From the NCBI RefSeq assembly GCF_024139115.2, contig NW_026942610.1, positions 199,879-263,878 on the forward strand: DNA of 64,000 bases, written 5' to 3'. The notes under the pieces are model-generated. The model did not search any database. It had not been told where the DNA came from and saw nothing but the letters and a program-made list of their open reading frames with translations. Source of the DNA: Armigeres subalbatus. Its lineage: Eukaryota > Arthropoda > Insecta > Diptera > Culicidae. The translations under genes and the position numbers were made by a program. The first letter of the stretch is position 1, and each line of letters starts with the position of its first letter. Shown here piece after piece: positions 32,734-45,142 of this stretch.

Positions 32734-35510
32734 TAGAGTTTCCATCCCGGGACTAAAAATCCCGGGATTTAGGAAAATTCGGGAAAAAAATCAACTCTTC
32801 TCAACAGGCTGCAATCAATTTGTTCAAATCTCGGCTTATGTCAAAATTGTATACCAATTTTAATCGCGTAATATATTAACAACAACGTTAAATTATCGAG
32901 TTAACTTACGTTAAATTATCGAACTCCGATAATAATTGAGTTGATTCATCTTTATTGCAGCAAGCGATTACGTTGAACACAATTAACTTTATCGGTGATA
33001 ACGATAAATTAACGATTAACATCAAGATTTGGAAGCGATCTGTTCAAGTTTAGGAAGAGCTGCAGCTCTTGGCAAAAGTATCAATAAGTAGCCTGCCATG
33101 GGTTGGAGGATACTCCAGTATTATGTTTTCTTTGTGAGGGGGTTCCCATATCTCCAATAGGTTATGGGCCCAGTGCGTATCTACTGCGCAATTTCCATCT
33201 TTCGTCACTAGGGTCCCAGTAATGCGTAATGCAATCCCAGTAACTGTCTAAACCCAATGCATATTCAAAACCATGCAAACAGTCAAGCCGACTTCAACTG
33301 CCAGCGAACCCTTCTTCTCGGACTCGGCGATCATTTATTTCAAAAGGGTACCTTCCGAGAAAAACGTGAATATTATTTGCTTCTTGAAGTCGTTTTTTTT
33401 TTAAGGAATCGATTCAAATTTCGAATTGAATTGAGTTTCAATTTGAAATCTGTATTTTCTGGCCTTTCTAAAATATGAACTTTACCCCTGAACATTGAAT
33501 AAAATCGCTTTTAAATCAAAAAAACCCGACTTAATCCACCTACAGTGAACGCAACCCTTCTTACACTTTTGAATGGTTGTGTGTGCCCAGTGCATATTAC
33601 AATTTCTATGCATATGACCTTCAATTGAATGTAAAATAACTGATATTATCATGCTTTTAACGATTTCAAAATAAAAAAGGGATATTTCTGAAAATTTAAC
33701 AATTTTTAAAAAATACAAAAAGGCTGCAGATTTGATTTGCCGCCTTAAATGGCAATATTACAGCTTCTGTTTAAGCCCGAAAGAATTCAAATCGGGTCAT
33801 AGACGGCTGAGATATTGGTGTGACAATTCTTCATTAGTAGTCTGAAAATATGTCTCATATTCGTATTTCACAGATATCTCTGAAACCGAATTTCCAATTG
33901 CAGAAAAAAATGAATGGGTCCAATGACAAAAACATAGCTTTCGTTTAAAGATAAAATCGCACAAATCGGTCCAAGGACGACTGAGATCTTGATGGGACAT
34001 ATTTTACCAATGTGTGAAGTTGATACGTCTAATGCTTTATGTTCGTATTTCAGAGATATCTCCGGAGCCCAATGTCTAATTGCAAGAACAAAATACAATG
34101 GGTTCAATGGCAAAGTCATAGCTTTCGTTTAAAGATAAAATCATGCAAATTGGTTTACAGACGGCTGAGATATTCATGTGACATTATTTTGTTAGTTTTC
34201 TGAAAATGCACTTCATTTTCGTATTTCTCACATATCTCTGGAATCAAATGTCCGATTGCAAAAAAAATTGAACTCGTACAATGACAAAGTCATAGCTTTC
34301 GTTTAGTGTTAAAATCGTGCAAATCGGTACACGGACGGCTGAGATCTTGATGTGAGATTTTTGTAACGCACACACATACGCACACACGCACACACGCACA
34401 CACACACACACATACATACATGTGCTCAGTTCGTCGAGCTGAGTTGATTGGTATATACGACTTGGGTCTCCGAGCCTCGGATAAAAAGTCGGTTTTTCAA
34501 GCGATCTTTATACCCTTCTTAGGGTGTAAGAAGGGTAAAAAGGGATATTTCTGGAAATTTAACAATTTTTAAAAAATACAAAAAGACTGCAGATTTGATT
34601 TGCCGCCTTAAATGGCAATATTACAGCTTCTGTTTAAGTCCAAAAGAGTTCAAATCGGGTCATAGACGGCTGAGATATTGGTGTGACAATTCTTCATTAG
34701 TAGTCTGAAAATATGTCTCATATTCGTATTTCACAGATATCTCTGAAACCGAATTTCCAATTGCAGAAAAAAATGAATGGGTCCAATGACAAAACATAGC
34801 TTTCGTTTAAAGATAAAATCGCACAAATCGGTCCAAGGACTACTGAGATCTTGATGGGACATATTTTACCAATGTGTGAAGTTGATACGTCTAATGCTTT
34901 ATGTTCGTATTTCAGAGATATCTCCGGAGCCCAATGTCTAATTGCAAGAACAAAATACAATGGGTTCAATGGCAAAGTCATAGCTTTCGTTTAAAGATAA
35001 AATCATGCAAATTGGTTTACAGACGGCTGAGATATTCATGTGACATTATTTTGTTAGTTTTCTGAAAATGCACTTCATTTTCGTATTTCTCACATATCTC
35101 TGGAATCAAATGTCCGATTGCAAAAACAAATTGAACTCGTACAATGACAAAGTCATAGCTTTCGTTTAGTGTTAAAATCGTGCAAATCGGTCCATACGGA
35201 CGGCTGAGATCTTGATGTGAGATTTTTGTAACGCACACACATACGCACACACGCACACACACACACACATACATACATGTGCTCAGTTCGTCGAGCTGAG
35301 TTGATTGGTATATACGACTTGGGTCTCCGAGCCTCGGATAAAAAGTCGGTTTTTCAAGCGATCTTTATACCCTTCTTAGGGTGTAAGAAGGGTAATAAGT
35401 TTTCTAAGGAAACATCGAAAAATCCCGGGATCCCGGGATTTCCCGGGATATACGAACAAGTTCATCCCGAATCCCGGGACAACGAAAATGGTCGGGAAAT
35501 CGAAACTCTA
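32734..35510. mobile_element. hAT-like element rich in CCCGGG motifs (unit 1)
   Basis: Starts TAGAGTTTCCATCCCGGG and ends with the complement of TAGAGTTTCGATTTCCCG; flanked by exact AACATCAC (32726-32733, 35511-35518). Both ends hold clusters of palindromic CCCGGGATT. No transposase is seen. It is enlarged by the 33524-35395 insertion and has lost about 0.7 kb that unit 2 retains. The matching copy at 43071-44656 has the same flanks, so both descend from one insertion before the duplication. Confidence 0.88.
33524..35395. mobile_element. Element made of an 863-bp tandem duplication with about 180-bp sub-repeats
   Basis: Absent at the matching site in unit 2 (near 44541). Two near-identical copies (about 33674-34536 and 34537-35395) follow each other. 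Each holds three or so degenerate sub-units spaced 176-182 bp (landmark ATATCTC at 33874, 34056, 34232), a (CA)n run, a conserved GCTCAGTTCGTCGAGCTGAG palindrome, and a closing hairpin ACCCTTCTTA...TAAGAAGGGT. The minus frames at 33868, 34718 and 35017 are shadows of these repeats. Class unknown. Confidence 0.8.
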
Positions 35511-35518
35511 AACATCAC

Positions 35519-35949
35519 TGCCAGCCAATGGGGGTTAGTTTGTACATGCACACACATGCAACGTATTAGTAACTAACGGCATGTTTTGCGTTCCTTTTTG
35601 AATGTCATATTTCCACATTTTGACATAGAATCAGGTCCTTCGGTAAGATAGGGGGGTCATTCCAAAGTTTCAAATTTGGAACCGTCACGATAAGAGGTCA
35701 GGAAGTACGAGCCAATAACTCAGCCGTTTTTTGACGAATTCCGGAGATTTTGGTATAAGTCGATTAGTAAGCTCTCTAATTCTATACAACTATTGTAAAC
35801 AGTTGAATCAATGCATTTAACTACTAAAAAAATTCAAAATTGCCGACCAATGTTAAAATTGCACTTTGATAGTAAATTGCCTACATTTCGGCATCCGGCA
35901 TGAACAAACATGCATAAAATGTTGATCAAATTTCGCGTCCACTATCGCA
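35519..35949. other. Duplicated non-coding block (end of unit 1)
   Basis: Matches 44665-45413 apart from the SINE present there. No gene. A related fragment (GCATGTTTTGC...CATATTTCC) occurs near 53190. Confidence 0.6.
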
Positions 35950-38598
35950 TTCATTTCATTTCATTTCATTTATTTAGTTAACATCTAAACAGATAACACT
36001 GAATCAACAATTTGACGCCACAATACACGGTTCGAGGCCGCATCTCTCCATCCTCGGATACGCCCCACGCTCGCCAAGTCGTTCTGCACCTGGTCTGCCC
36101 ATCTCGCTCGCTGCGCTCCACGCCGTCTCGTACCTGCCGGATCGGAAGCGAACACCATCTTTGCAGGGTTGCTGTCCGGCATTCTTGCAACATGTCCTGC
36201 CCATCGTACCCTTCCGGCTTTAGCTACCTTCTGGATACTGGGTTCGCCGTAGAGTTGGGCGAGATCATGGTTCATTCTTCGCCGCCACACACCGTCTTCT
36301 TGCACACCGCCAAAGATGGTCCTAAGCACCTGTCTCTCGAATACCTGAGTGCTTGCAAGCCCTCCTCGAGCATTGTCCATGTTTCATGTCCGTAGAGGAC
36401 TACCGGTCTTATTAACGTCTTGTACATGACACATTTGGTGCGGTGGCGAATCTTTTCGACGGCACTTTCTTCTGGAGCCCGTAGTAGGCCCGACTTCCAC
36501 AGATGATGCGCCTTCGTATTTCACGACTAACGTTGTTGTCAGCCGTTAGCAAGGATCCGAGGTAGACGAATTCCTCGACCACCTCGAAGGTATCCCCGTC
36601 TATCGTAATACTGCTTCCCAGGCGGGCCCTGTCGCGCTCGGTTCCGCCCACAAGCATGTACTTTGTCTTTGACGCATTCACCACCAGTCCAACTTTTGTT
36701 GCTTCACGTTTCTGGCGGGTGTACAGTTCTACCACCCTTGCAAATGTTCGGCCGACAATGTCCATGTCATCAGCGAAGCAAATAAATTGACTGGATCTGT
36801 TGAAAATCGTACCCCGGCTGTTACACCCGGCTCTCCGCATGACACCTTCTAGCGCAATGTTGAACAACAGGCACGAAAGTCCATCACCTTGTCTTAGTCC
36901 CCGGCGCGATTCGAACGAACTGGAGTGTTCGCCCGAAATCTTCACACAGTTTTGCACACCATCCACCGTTGCAACGCGTTGCTTTGATCAGTCTGGTAAG
37001 CTTCCCAGGGAAGCTGTTCTCGTCCATAATTTTCCATAGCTCTACGCGGTCTATACTGTCGTATGCCGCCTTGAAATCAACGAACAGATGGTGCGTTGGG
37101 ACCTGGTATTCACGGCATTTTTGAAGGATTTGCCGTACAGTAAAGATCTGGTCCGTTGTCGAACGGCCGTCAACGAAGCCGGCTTGATAACTTCCCACGA
37201 ACTCGTTCACTAATGGTGACAGACGACGGAAGATGATCTGGGATATCACTTTGTAGGCGGCATTCCTTCCACTCTTCCGGTAGCTGTTCGGTTTCCCAGA
37301 TTCTGACTATCAGTTTGTGCAGGCAAGTGGCCAGCTTTTCCGGGCCCATCTTGATGAGCTCAGCTCCGATACCATCCTTACCAGCTGCTTTATTGGTCTT
37401 TAGCTGTTGAATGGCATCCTTAACTTCCCTCAAGGTGGGGGCTGGTTGGCTTCCATCGTCCGCTGAACTGACGTAGTCATCTCCTCCGCTGCCTTGACTT
37501 TCACTGCCTGTACTCTCAGCGCCATTCAGATGTTCCTCGTAGTGCTGCTTCCACCTTTCGATCACCACACGTTCGTCCGTCAAGATGCTCCCATCCTTAT
37601 CCCGGCACATTTCGGCTCGCGGCACGAAGCCTTTGCGGGATGCGTTGAGCTTCTGATAAAACTTGCGTGTATCTTGAGAACGGCACAGCTGCTCCATCTC
37701 CTCGCACTCCGCTTCTTCCAGGCGGTGTTTCTTCTCCTGAAAAAGGCGGGTCTGCTGTCTCCGCTTCCGTCTATAACGTTCCACGTTCTGCCGGGTACCT
37801 TGCTGCAGCGCGACCGCTCGCGCTGCGTCCTTCTCCTCCAGAATCTGTCTGCACTCTTCGTCGAACCAATCGTTCCGTCGACTTCGACCCATATACCCGA
37901 CGTTGTTCTCCGCTGCGTCGTTAATGGCTGCTTTGACTGTACTCCAGCAGTCCTCAAGAGGGGCCCCATCGAGCTCACCCTCTTCCGGCAACGCTGCCTC
38001 GAGATGCTGTGCGTATGCAGTGGCGACATCAGGTTGCTTCAGTCGCTCTAGGTCGTACCACGGCGATCGTCGGTATCGAAAATTGTTGATGACGGATAGT
38101 TTTGGGCGCAGTTTAACCATCACCAGATAGTGGTCAGAGTCGATGTTAGCGCCACGATATGTCCTGATAATGTCGATAATGTCGGAGAAGTGCCGTCCAT
38201 CAATCAGAACGTGGTCGATTTGTGATTCTGTCTGCAGTGGTGATCTCCAGGTGTACCGATACGGGAGGCTGTGTTGGAAGTAGGTGCTACGAATGGCCAT
38301 ATTCTTGGAGGCGGCGAAATCAATTAGTCGTAGGCCGTTTTCGTTAGTCAGCCGGTGAGCGTTGAACTTTCCAATAGTCGGTCTAAACTCCTCCTCTTGG
38401 CCAACCTGAGCGTTCAAATCTTCTATGATGATTTTGACGTCGTGGCTTGGGCAGCTGTCGTACTCACGTTCCAGCTGCGCGTAGAATGCGTCCTTATCAT
38501 CATCAGTGTTTCCGGAGTGTGGGCTATGGACGTTGATTATGCTGAAGTTGAAGAACCGGCCTTTGATCCTCAACCTGCACATTCTTTCATTGATCAGC
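35950..38598 (-). mobile_element. Non-LTR family N1, copy B, 5' truncated, broken
   Basis: Minus-strand copy of the element at 46795-49930. The 3' end lies at 35950 with a repeated ATTTC tail (CATTT on plus). The 485-codon frame 38627-37170 covers endonuclease (VHSPHSGNTDDDKDAFYAQL, IDHVLIDGRHF, DSDHYLVMV) and the linker. A deletion of roughly 75 bp relative to copy C removes the first RT block. The RT core follows at 36966-36412 (GLRQGDGLSCLLF, FICFADDMDIVGR) and the C-terminus at 36380-35985 (VRWAGHVARMPDS). It keeps NVSRE, which copy C lacks. Its 5' side ends exactly at the duplication join. Confidence 0.88.
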
Positions 38599-39390
38599 CA
38601 GTTCGGTTTTCGCAAGGGTAAGTCCACGTTGGATGCTATTATCTCGGTGGTAAAGACCGTCGAGATAGCGATCCAACAGAAAAGGCAAGGTATTCGATGC
38701 TGTGCGTTAATGACACTTTATGCTAAGAACGCATTCAATAGCGATTTCGTTACACCGGCTTAGCATTCCGGTGGGCCTGTACCGGATTTCAGAAAACTAT
38801 TTCCAGAACCGTGTACTATTATACGAGACCGATGCCGGTAAGAAAAGCGTTTCTATTACCGCAGGAGTTCCGCAAGATTCAATACTAGGCCCGATATTAT
38901 GGAACCTTATGTATGACAGGGTTCTGAAGGTAGAGGTGACTGACCGCAGCACACGGGATCAGCACAATGGCAGATTGAATGAGCACTAGAGGCCTGGAGC
39001 ACGCGCAACATAAGACGGAGGTGGTTATCGCCAACAACCGCAAGTCAGTTCAACATGCAATGATTCATGTGGGTGAAGTCGCGATCGCATCAAACCGGAG
39101 TTTGAAGCTCCTTGGAGTCGTTATTGACGACAAGCTGACCTGGCAGCCATGTCGACTATGCGTACAAAAGGGTTTTGACTGCTGTTGCGGCATTATCCAG
39201 GATGATGTCCAGCAGTTCCAAGGTGTGTGCCAGTAGACGTAAGCTATTAATAGGCGTTACCGTATTCTATTCTTATTGTGAAAAAAAAAAGTCATCGACA
39301 CTGGCTCTACCTGAGTGGCTGACAGATACAGCCATGAACAGAGGAGAGGAAGAGGTGGAGTATATGAGCCGGTGCCAGAGTAAGTAGAAC
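38599..39390 (+). pseudogene. R1-type RT fragment (copy 2)
   Basis: Frames give FGFRKGKSTLDAIISVVKTV, ITAGVPQDSILGPILWNLMY and SLKLLGVVIDDKLTWQP. The catalytic YADD block is missing, as in copy 1, so the deletion predates the duplication. The upstream ORF1/RT start present in copy 1 is cut off by the N1 copy B junction. Confidence 0.8.
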
Positions 39391-40138
39391 CATTTTTGTC
39401 GATTTTGTGTTTAAAAACCATTTTTGTCTACACCAACGGCTTGTGTTTGCAACGATCTAGTAAAAGGAATAACGAAAAAGTGATTTTTGACAACTAAATC
39501 TGGAGTTGTGCGCTTTTTAATTTCAAATATATATCTCAATGGCAATTGCGTTTTCAGGAAAAGTGGTGTACATGTACCACTACCATTAAACCATTAAAAT
39601 CAGCTTATTGAAAAGAAAGTTTGACGACATGCATGTCTCCGCAACAGATTTTAGCCCTATTCTGAATTTCAAGGTGGCTTACTGCCGTTTAAAATATTTT
39701 TATAAATGTACTGTACATGTACCACTTTTACTGGCAACGATCTTCGCTTTCGGTTCCATTTTGTGGCTCAAATTAGTATTGAGAAAACTTTTTTTTAATT
39801 TTTTCGATTGGCCGCCTTCTTGTTACTTTCTATTTGATTCTCTTATGCACTGGACAAAATTTCAGCCAAATCGGTCAACGTTTGGGCGGTGCTAAACTGC
39901 AAAAATGTATGCAGAAACATCCAAAAACGGTGATTTGCATTCAGAAAATTATTTTGAGCTTTTTAGTTGAATGTCTTCACTTGTCATAAGACGAGTTTGT
40001 ACAATCCCATTTAATTCCACCACTTAAGTGGTACAAACTCGTCTTATGACAAGTGATTTGCAGTTAGACGTTACAATTTACAATGAAGAACTATGATACT
40101 CATTCAGATCAAGAAGAATTTAATACAGAATGTTATAA
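39391..40138 (+). other. Repeated non-coding block of unit 2
   Basis: Counterpart of 20891-21442, longer because it keeps both arms of the hairpin at 39978-40055. The frame at 39608-39895 has no recognisable domain. Confidence 0.5.
39978..40055. repeat. Perfect 25-bp hairpin
   Basis: Arms 39978-40002 and 40031-40055 (CACTTGTCATAAGACGAG... and complement) with a 28-base loop. Unit 1 retains only a mutated right arm (21332-21361), and a related single arm lies at 60387-60410, so this is a dispersed inverted-repeat motif. Confidence 0.85.
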
Positions 40139-41035
40139 GGTACACTGGGGGAAGTGGAAAAGGAAAAATCGATAGTGCATGTTTGAATTAGTGTAAAACC
40201 AGTTTAAATGATCTGAATGCGTTCAATCAAAATGGGCTATCAAAAACAGTCAATTTTGCACAAACTGTGTGGTAATTCACACCATTTTGGCCGCTTGAAA
40301 TTTATGGAAATAGATTTTAAAATTAGGTGTTGTTTTTCCACGTACCCTAGTGGGGTGGGGTAAGTGAAAAACTCACGTTACCTTGACCTTCAATAGTGAT
40401 GAGTAGTTACATATAACTAAAATTAATACGATAATTGTTCTGAGTATCTTTTGTGGAATAATTTCATTACCTTAACGAAATAGATCCTCAAGGAATTCTC
40501 GTAATAGCTAGGGAAAGGGCGGGTTTTGCCTTCTCGAACACTAAGTGTACGTAAAATCTATATGTTCTCAAAAAAGATGAACTTTTTAAAGGAAAGATGG
40601 GACTTACAGGATTATAAACTAATTAACTTAGTTTAACGAATTAAGATGATGTCTGTATGTGTGTGCGCAAAGCACGTACAAAATTATCAGCTATTCTTAA
40701 GCATTTGTCCTTAACCAATTTGTTTGCAAAAAAATTGCATTGTATTATAATGGTCACCTGTGATATGAATTTACTTGAAAAAAGGACAATTGGTGCAAAT
40801 AAAAATTGATTTTATGATTGCAAAAATCCACTTTTCGCGAAACCTAAAATTACAGTTCAAGCGTTAACTGTGTTAGTGTATGTATTATACAAATTTCAAC
40901 ATAGTATTAGTGTGAGCATCAAAGTATATTCTTGCATAATATTATGATGTGGTAAAAACTGTAAAGTATGTACAATTCCAATTTTTCGAATCGATTTTTA
41001 CACATACCCCCTTTTTCCACTTCCCCCAGTGTACC
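40139..41035. mobile_element. 0.9 kb element with GGTACACTGGGGG inverted ends
   Basis: Unit-2 counterpart of 21443-28502 without the large retrotransposon insertion. Terminal inverted repeats of about 25 bp; AT-rich, non-coding interior. Confidence 0.75.
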
Positions 41036-41653
41036 TTACTGAAAACCGCGAAAAGATTAGTTTTTTTCGGCGAAGTTATTAGCGTTTTTCTGCAGTGGGG
41101 TTCGAGCAAATTTCGTTTCTTTTACCTTTGAAATGAAATAAATTCACCCATAAAACACTCCAGTAAAATGCTAATGTCTTTGCCCAATGAGCTCTAATCT
41201 TCTCGCGGTTTTCAGCATAACATTCTGTTTCGCACCGCCCAAGCGTTGACCGATTTGGCTAACATTTTGTCCAGACCGTCAGGGCATCAAATCTGATTTC
41301 AGAAAGTTAACTCTAGTGTCCCGCAGTAAGCACGCTCAAAGTAGGCCTTTCTACTGGCATTAATAGACTTAAGCGGGAAGCTGTTGTCTAACGCTCCCTT
41401 GTTCGGGGCTGTCAGTTTGAATATGAATCAGAGACATTAATTTTCCCAGCAGCTGTTCTAGATTCATTTATTCTACCAGTCAACTGTCAAAAAAGTAAAA
41501 CTGGTATAACGCACAGTTCTATTTTCTGCAGATTTGAACCACGAACGAATCACGAGATTCGGATATTTTTCAATTGTTTTGGTGCATGAATGCGTCATTC
41601 GGGTTGAATGGCTGCAATGCGGGGAAAGGCGTGTAACCGGGGAGTGCCGGTAG

Positions 41654-42960
41654 GAGTTCCCATTCCGATTCCGTCAACGTTCGGTTGGGGTCGTCCCGGC
41701 ACCCCCAGTTTGCCATATTTCAGTTCGTAGAAAATCCGGTGTCCAACCTCCTGCCAGTTTTGCTGTTTTCTTGGATGTGAGAGCGTATTTCCTGATTCTA
41801 CAAAACTCGTGCAGTGCCGATGTTGCAAGCGCCAGGCGTCAAGCATTTGGCACATTCGACGTCGGCGGTTCCTTCGCAGCAGATATTCCGTTTGCATAAT
41901 AGTAACTGCGTGTCATTACGCTATTGCAGAGGTTTTCCGATGTGACCCAGTTGTCCACCAGTGCAAGGAACTGGGTTTGCGGGCTTATGATCATTGAGCT
42001 TGATGAGGCTGCCAGTAGTCTAGCCATTTTGGAAGCATACTGGGACGGCCGAATTTGAAGCCGGTGTTTGCTGAAGCTATAAGGAATATGACTTCCCTAG
42101 GAAGCCAGGAGGAATTCCCAATCCTGTCCCAACAGCTTCCGGTTGGAGGCATCCTGACTATCCTGAGGCCATCGTCGTCCTGTGCTGAGATTGATCGGAT
42201 AGAAGCGTACTTAGTATGTGCTTGATAGTGCCGGTGGAAATCGGTTATGATTGATTGGGTTGCCAGGTTGGCAATGAGCCAACCAACGAGTGGAGAGACG
42301 GTGGTTCTTCGGTTGTTACTAAAGCACTCTCTGGATCATCCCAGCTGTTCACCAGATGTAGGTTTTGGATTTGCGAGAGTTAAACTAATCCGATTTATTG
42401 ACGCTGGCAGTAGGCCAACCAGTGTGATGTTTCGATCATGTTGGCAGTAGTCCAACCAAGTTACAATCTGTCCGATTGGTCCGCTTAATCAATGCGTCGC
42501 AGTTGAGTAGCTCGAGAGGTGTTGTCCATTTCTTGAAAATTGGATGGGGAAGATCTATCACTCCCGGGAAGGCCAAGAGGGATCCCCATTCCGGTCCCAC
42601 AACAGTTGTATGAGTATTTTGTATGCCCTGTACGGGGGCGAGAAATTATCCGTTGCTCTTTTAAAATTGGTAACTCACTCCAGCGGGCGGTAGTGGCTTT
42701 GACTTTTCTTAGGTACTGTGAGGTGCTTTTGTCCCATTCACTTTCTCAGTGTCTTTTAACTATAGTTGTAATCCACCGCTTCAAGTCCGTATGTGGAACA
42801 GATGAATTGTAGCGTTCTGACAGGTGACCTATTCCTGCCAGGCGATCGGCAGAGGTGTTTCCTGTAACAACACAATGCCCTGGAATCCATGTGAAACAGT
42901 TGCCACAGTGTATCTATATGTAATGGGTTCAAATTGTGCTGCACTCTAGAGTTGACGTTT
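41654..42960 (-). pseudogene. 3' part of a non-LTR element with RNase H (copy 2)
   Basis: Unit-2 copy of 30827-32600. Here the RNase H end is clearer: pieces corresponding to a WIPGHCGV..NTSADRLAG-like motif lie at 42944-42830, followed by ERYNSSVPH-type sequence and the ITTIV region. No hAT MITE. Frames are broken. Confidence 0.65.
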
Positions 42961-43070
42961 TTTTCCCGTCGATTTTTTTCCTAATTAAATAATAGCCTCA
43001 TACTTAATGAGCTTTTGTAGTACGTAATCAATAAAGATGTAAAACAAACTGCTTCCTTCCATAACATCAC

Positions 43071-44656
43071 TAGAGTTTCCATCCCGGGACTAAAAATCCC
43101 GGGATTTAGGAAAATTCGGGATTTCCCGATTCCCGGGATATTATTTTTGAAATCCCGAAAATCCCGGGATACCCGGGACAAAAAATACTGATTCATTTCC
43201 GGTTGGCAAACAGTGTAATTTTTCTTTTTACAAAAGCTATTTGTTTTGAACGCGAAACCCAACTTAGGTGATAAACTCATATCATATTTTTATACCTCCC
43301 ATCAGACATGAATTTTTCCAAGTTCGTTTATTTGGTAGGCTCAGACATGAATACGGAGCCAAGGTTCTTTGTGATGCACAATCGATATCATCTTAAATTA
43401 GTAAGAGAGGAACAGACATGAAAATATCGGAGATAGTTAATAGAACACTTTCACAAAAAATATTAGATTCCCCTATATTGCCGCTAACCGCAAGTCGAGC
43501 ACATCTGTATATGGACGCTATATACAGATGTGCTCGACTTGCGGTTAGCGGCAGTATATGTACCACTCAATAAAGGGCTACTGACTGATACTTTGTCCAG
43601 CAGCTATAGCTCTCTATTGCTAATCTCCTCGCGCCGCCCAACATTGAGACAGTCTTCATGAGCTTCTTGCCACCAAAACAATTCTTGATCCAATTCATGT
43701 CCTTCCAATCGACGTTAGTACAACAAACTTTCCAGCACATGCGCAAGTACAAGTGGCCTGACCCCGATGCTCTGCCTAATTTTTTTGGTGTATCGCTTCG
43801 ATTAAAATCAACTCTTCTCAACAGGCTGCAATCAATTTGTCCAAATCTCGGCTTATGTCAAAATTGTATACCAATTTTAATCGCGTAATATATTAACAAC
43901 AACGTTAAATTATCGAGTTAACTTACGTTAAATTATCGAACTCCGATAATAATTGAGTTGATTCATCTTTATTGCAGCAAGCGATTACGTTGAACACAAT
44001 TAACTTTATCGGTGATAACGATAAATTAACGATTAACATCAAGATTTGGATCGTTTAGGTTTTCAAGTTTGTTCATGTTTAGGAAGAGCCGCAGCTCTTG
44101 GCAAAAGTATCAATAAGTAGCCTGCCATGGGTTGGAGGATACTCTAGTATTGTGTTTTCTTTGAGAGGGGGCTCCCATATCTCCAATAGGTTATGGGCCC
44201 AGTGCGTATCTACTGCGCATCTTCCATCTTTCGTCACTAGGGTATTGAATGCAATCCCAGTAACTGTCTAAACCCAATGCATATTCAAAACCATGTAAAC
44301 AGTCAAGCCGACTTCAACTGCCAGCGAACCCTTCTTCTCAGACTCGGCGATCATTTATTTCAAAAGGGTACCTTCCGAGAAAAACGTGAATTATTTGCTT
44401 CTTGAAGTCGTTTTTTTTTTAAGGAATCGATTCAAATTTCGAATTGAATTGAGTTTCAATTTGAAATCTGTATTTTCTGGCCTTTCTTAAATATGAACTT
44501 TACCCCTGAACATTGAATAAAATCGTTTTTAAATCAAAAAATAAGTTTTCTAAGGAAACATCGAAAAATCCCGGGATCCCGGGATTTCCCGGGATATACG
44601 AACAAGTTCATCCCGAATCCCGAGACAACGAAAATGGCCGGGAAATGGAAACTCTA
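43071..44656. mobile_element. hAT-like element rich in CCCGGG motifs (unit 2)
   Basis: Same TAGAGTTTC termini and same AACATCAC flanks (43063-43070, 44657-44664) as 32734-35510. It keeps a central 43130-43805 part absent from unit 1, with a perfect 34-bp hairpin and a frame (43821-43567 minus / 43658-43888 plus) without recognisable domain. Confidence 0.88.
43479..43553. repeat. Perfect 34-bp hairpin with 7-base loop
   Basis: Arms 43479-43512 and 43520-43553 are exact complements (TGCCGCTAACCGCAAGTCGA...), loop GGACGCT. No mismatch despite the decayed surroundings. Confidence 0.92.
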
Positions 44657-44846
44657 AACATCACTGCCAGCCAATGGGGATTAGTTTGCACATGCACACA
44701 CTTGCAACGTATTAGTAACTAACAGCATGTTTTGCGTTTCTTTTGGAATCTCATATTTCCACATTTTGACATAGAATTAGGTCCTTCGGTAAGATATGGG
44801 GGGTCATTCCAAAGATTCAAATTTGGAACCGTCACGATAAGAGGTC

Positions 44847-45142
44847 CCTCCTTAGCCGTGCGGTAAGACGCGCGGCTACAAAGCAAGACCATGCTGAGGG
44901 TGGCTGGGTTCGATTCCCGGTGCCGGTCTAGGCAATTTTCGGATTGGAAATTGTCTCGACTTCCCTGGGCATAAAAGTATCATCGTGCTAGCCTCATGAT
45001 ATACGAATGCAAAAATGGTAACCTGGCTTAGAAACCTCGCAGTTAATAACTGTAGAAGTGCTTAATGAACACTAAGCTGCGAGGCGGCTCTGTCCCAGTG
45101 TGGGGATGTAATGCCAAGAAGAAGAAGAAGAAGAGAAGAAGA
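44847..45142 (+). mobile_element. Feilai-like SINE, complete
   Basis: tRNA-derived SINE: A-box region TAGCCGTGCGGTAAGACGC, B box GGGTTCGATTCCCGG (about 44905-44919), tRNA-unrelated body and a GAA-rich tail. Flanked by a 13-bp exact duplication ACGATAAGAGGTC (44834-44846, 45143-45155). Unit 1 has the empty site near 35692-35704. It would be transcribed by RNA polymerase III and mobilised by a partner retrotransposon. Confidence 0.93.

Larger units (their letters stand above)
20093..35949 (+). repeat. Unit 1 of a large direct duplication
   Basis: Blocks 20093-29612 and 30827-35949 match 38599-41598 and 41654-45413 in the same order and orientation, with a few percent divergence by eye. Unit 1 is longer because it holds insertions absent from unit 2 (22445-28211, 31325-31808, 33524-35395, probably 28792-29212) and a 1.2 kb middle segment (29613-30826) that unit 2 lacks. 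Confidence 0.8.

Noticed and set aside
35017..35274. Minus frame beginning with alternating V and C residues
   Set aside because: It is the translation of a (CA)n microsatellite and the adjoining tandem repeat.
38355..38763. Plus-strand frames at the N1/R1 junction, one appearing to link LINE and RT sequence
   Set aside because: The first is antisense to N1 copy B, and the second crosses the duplication join; neither is a real gene.
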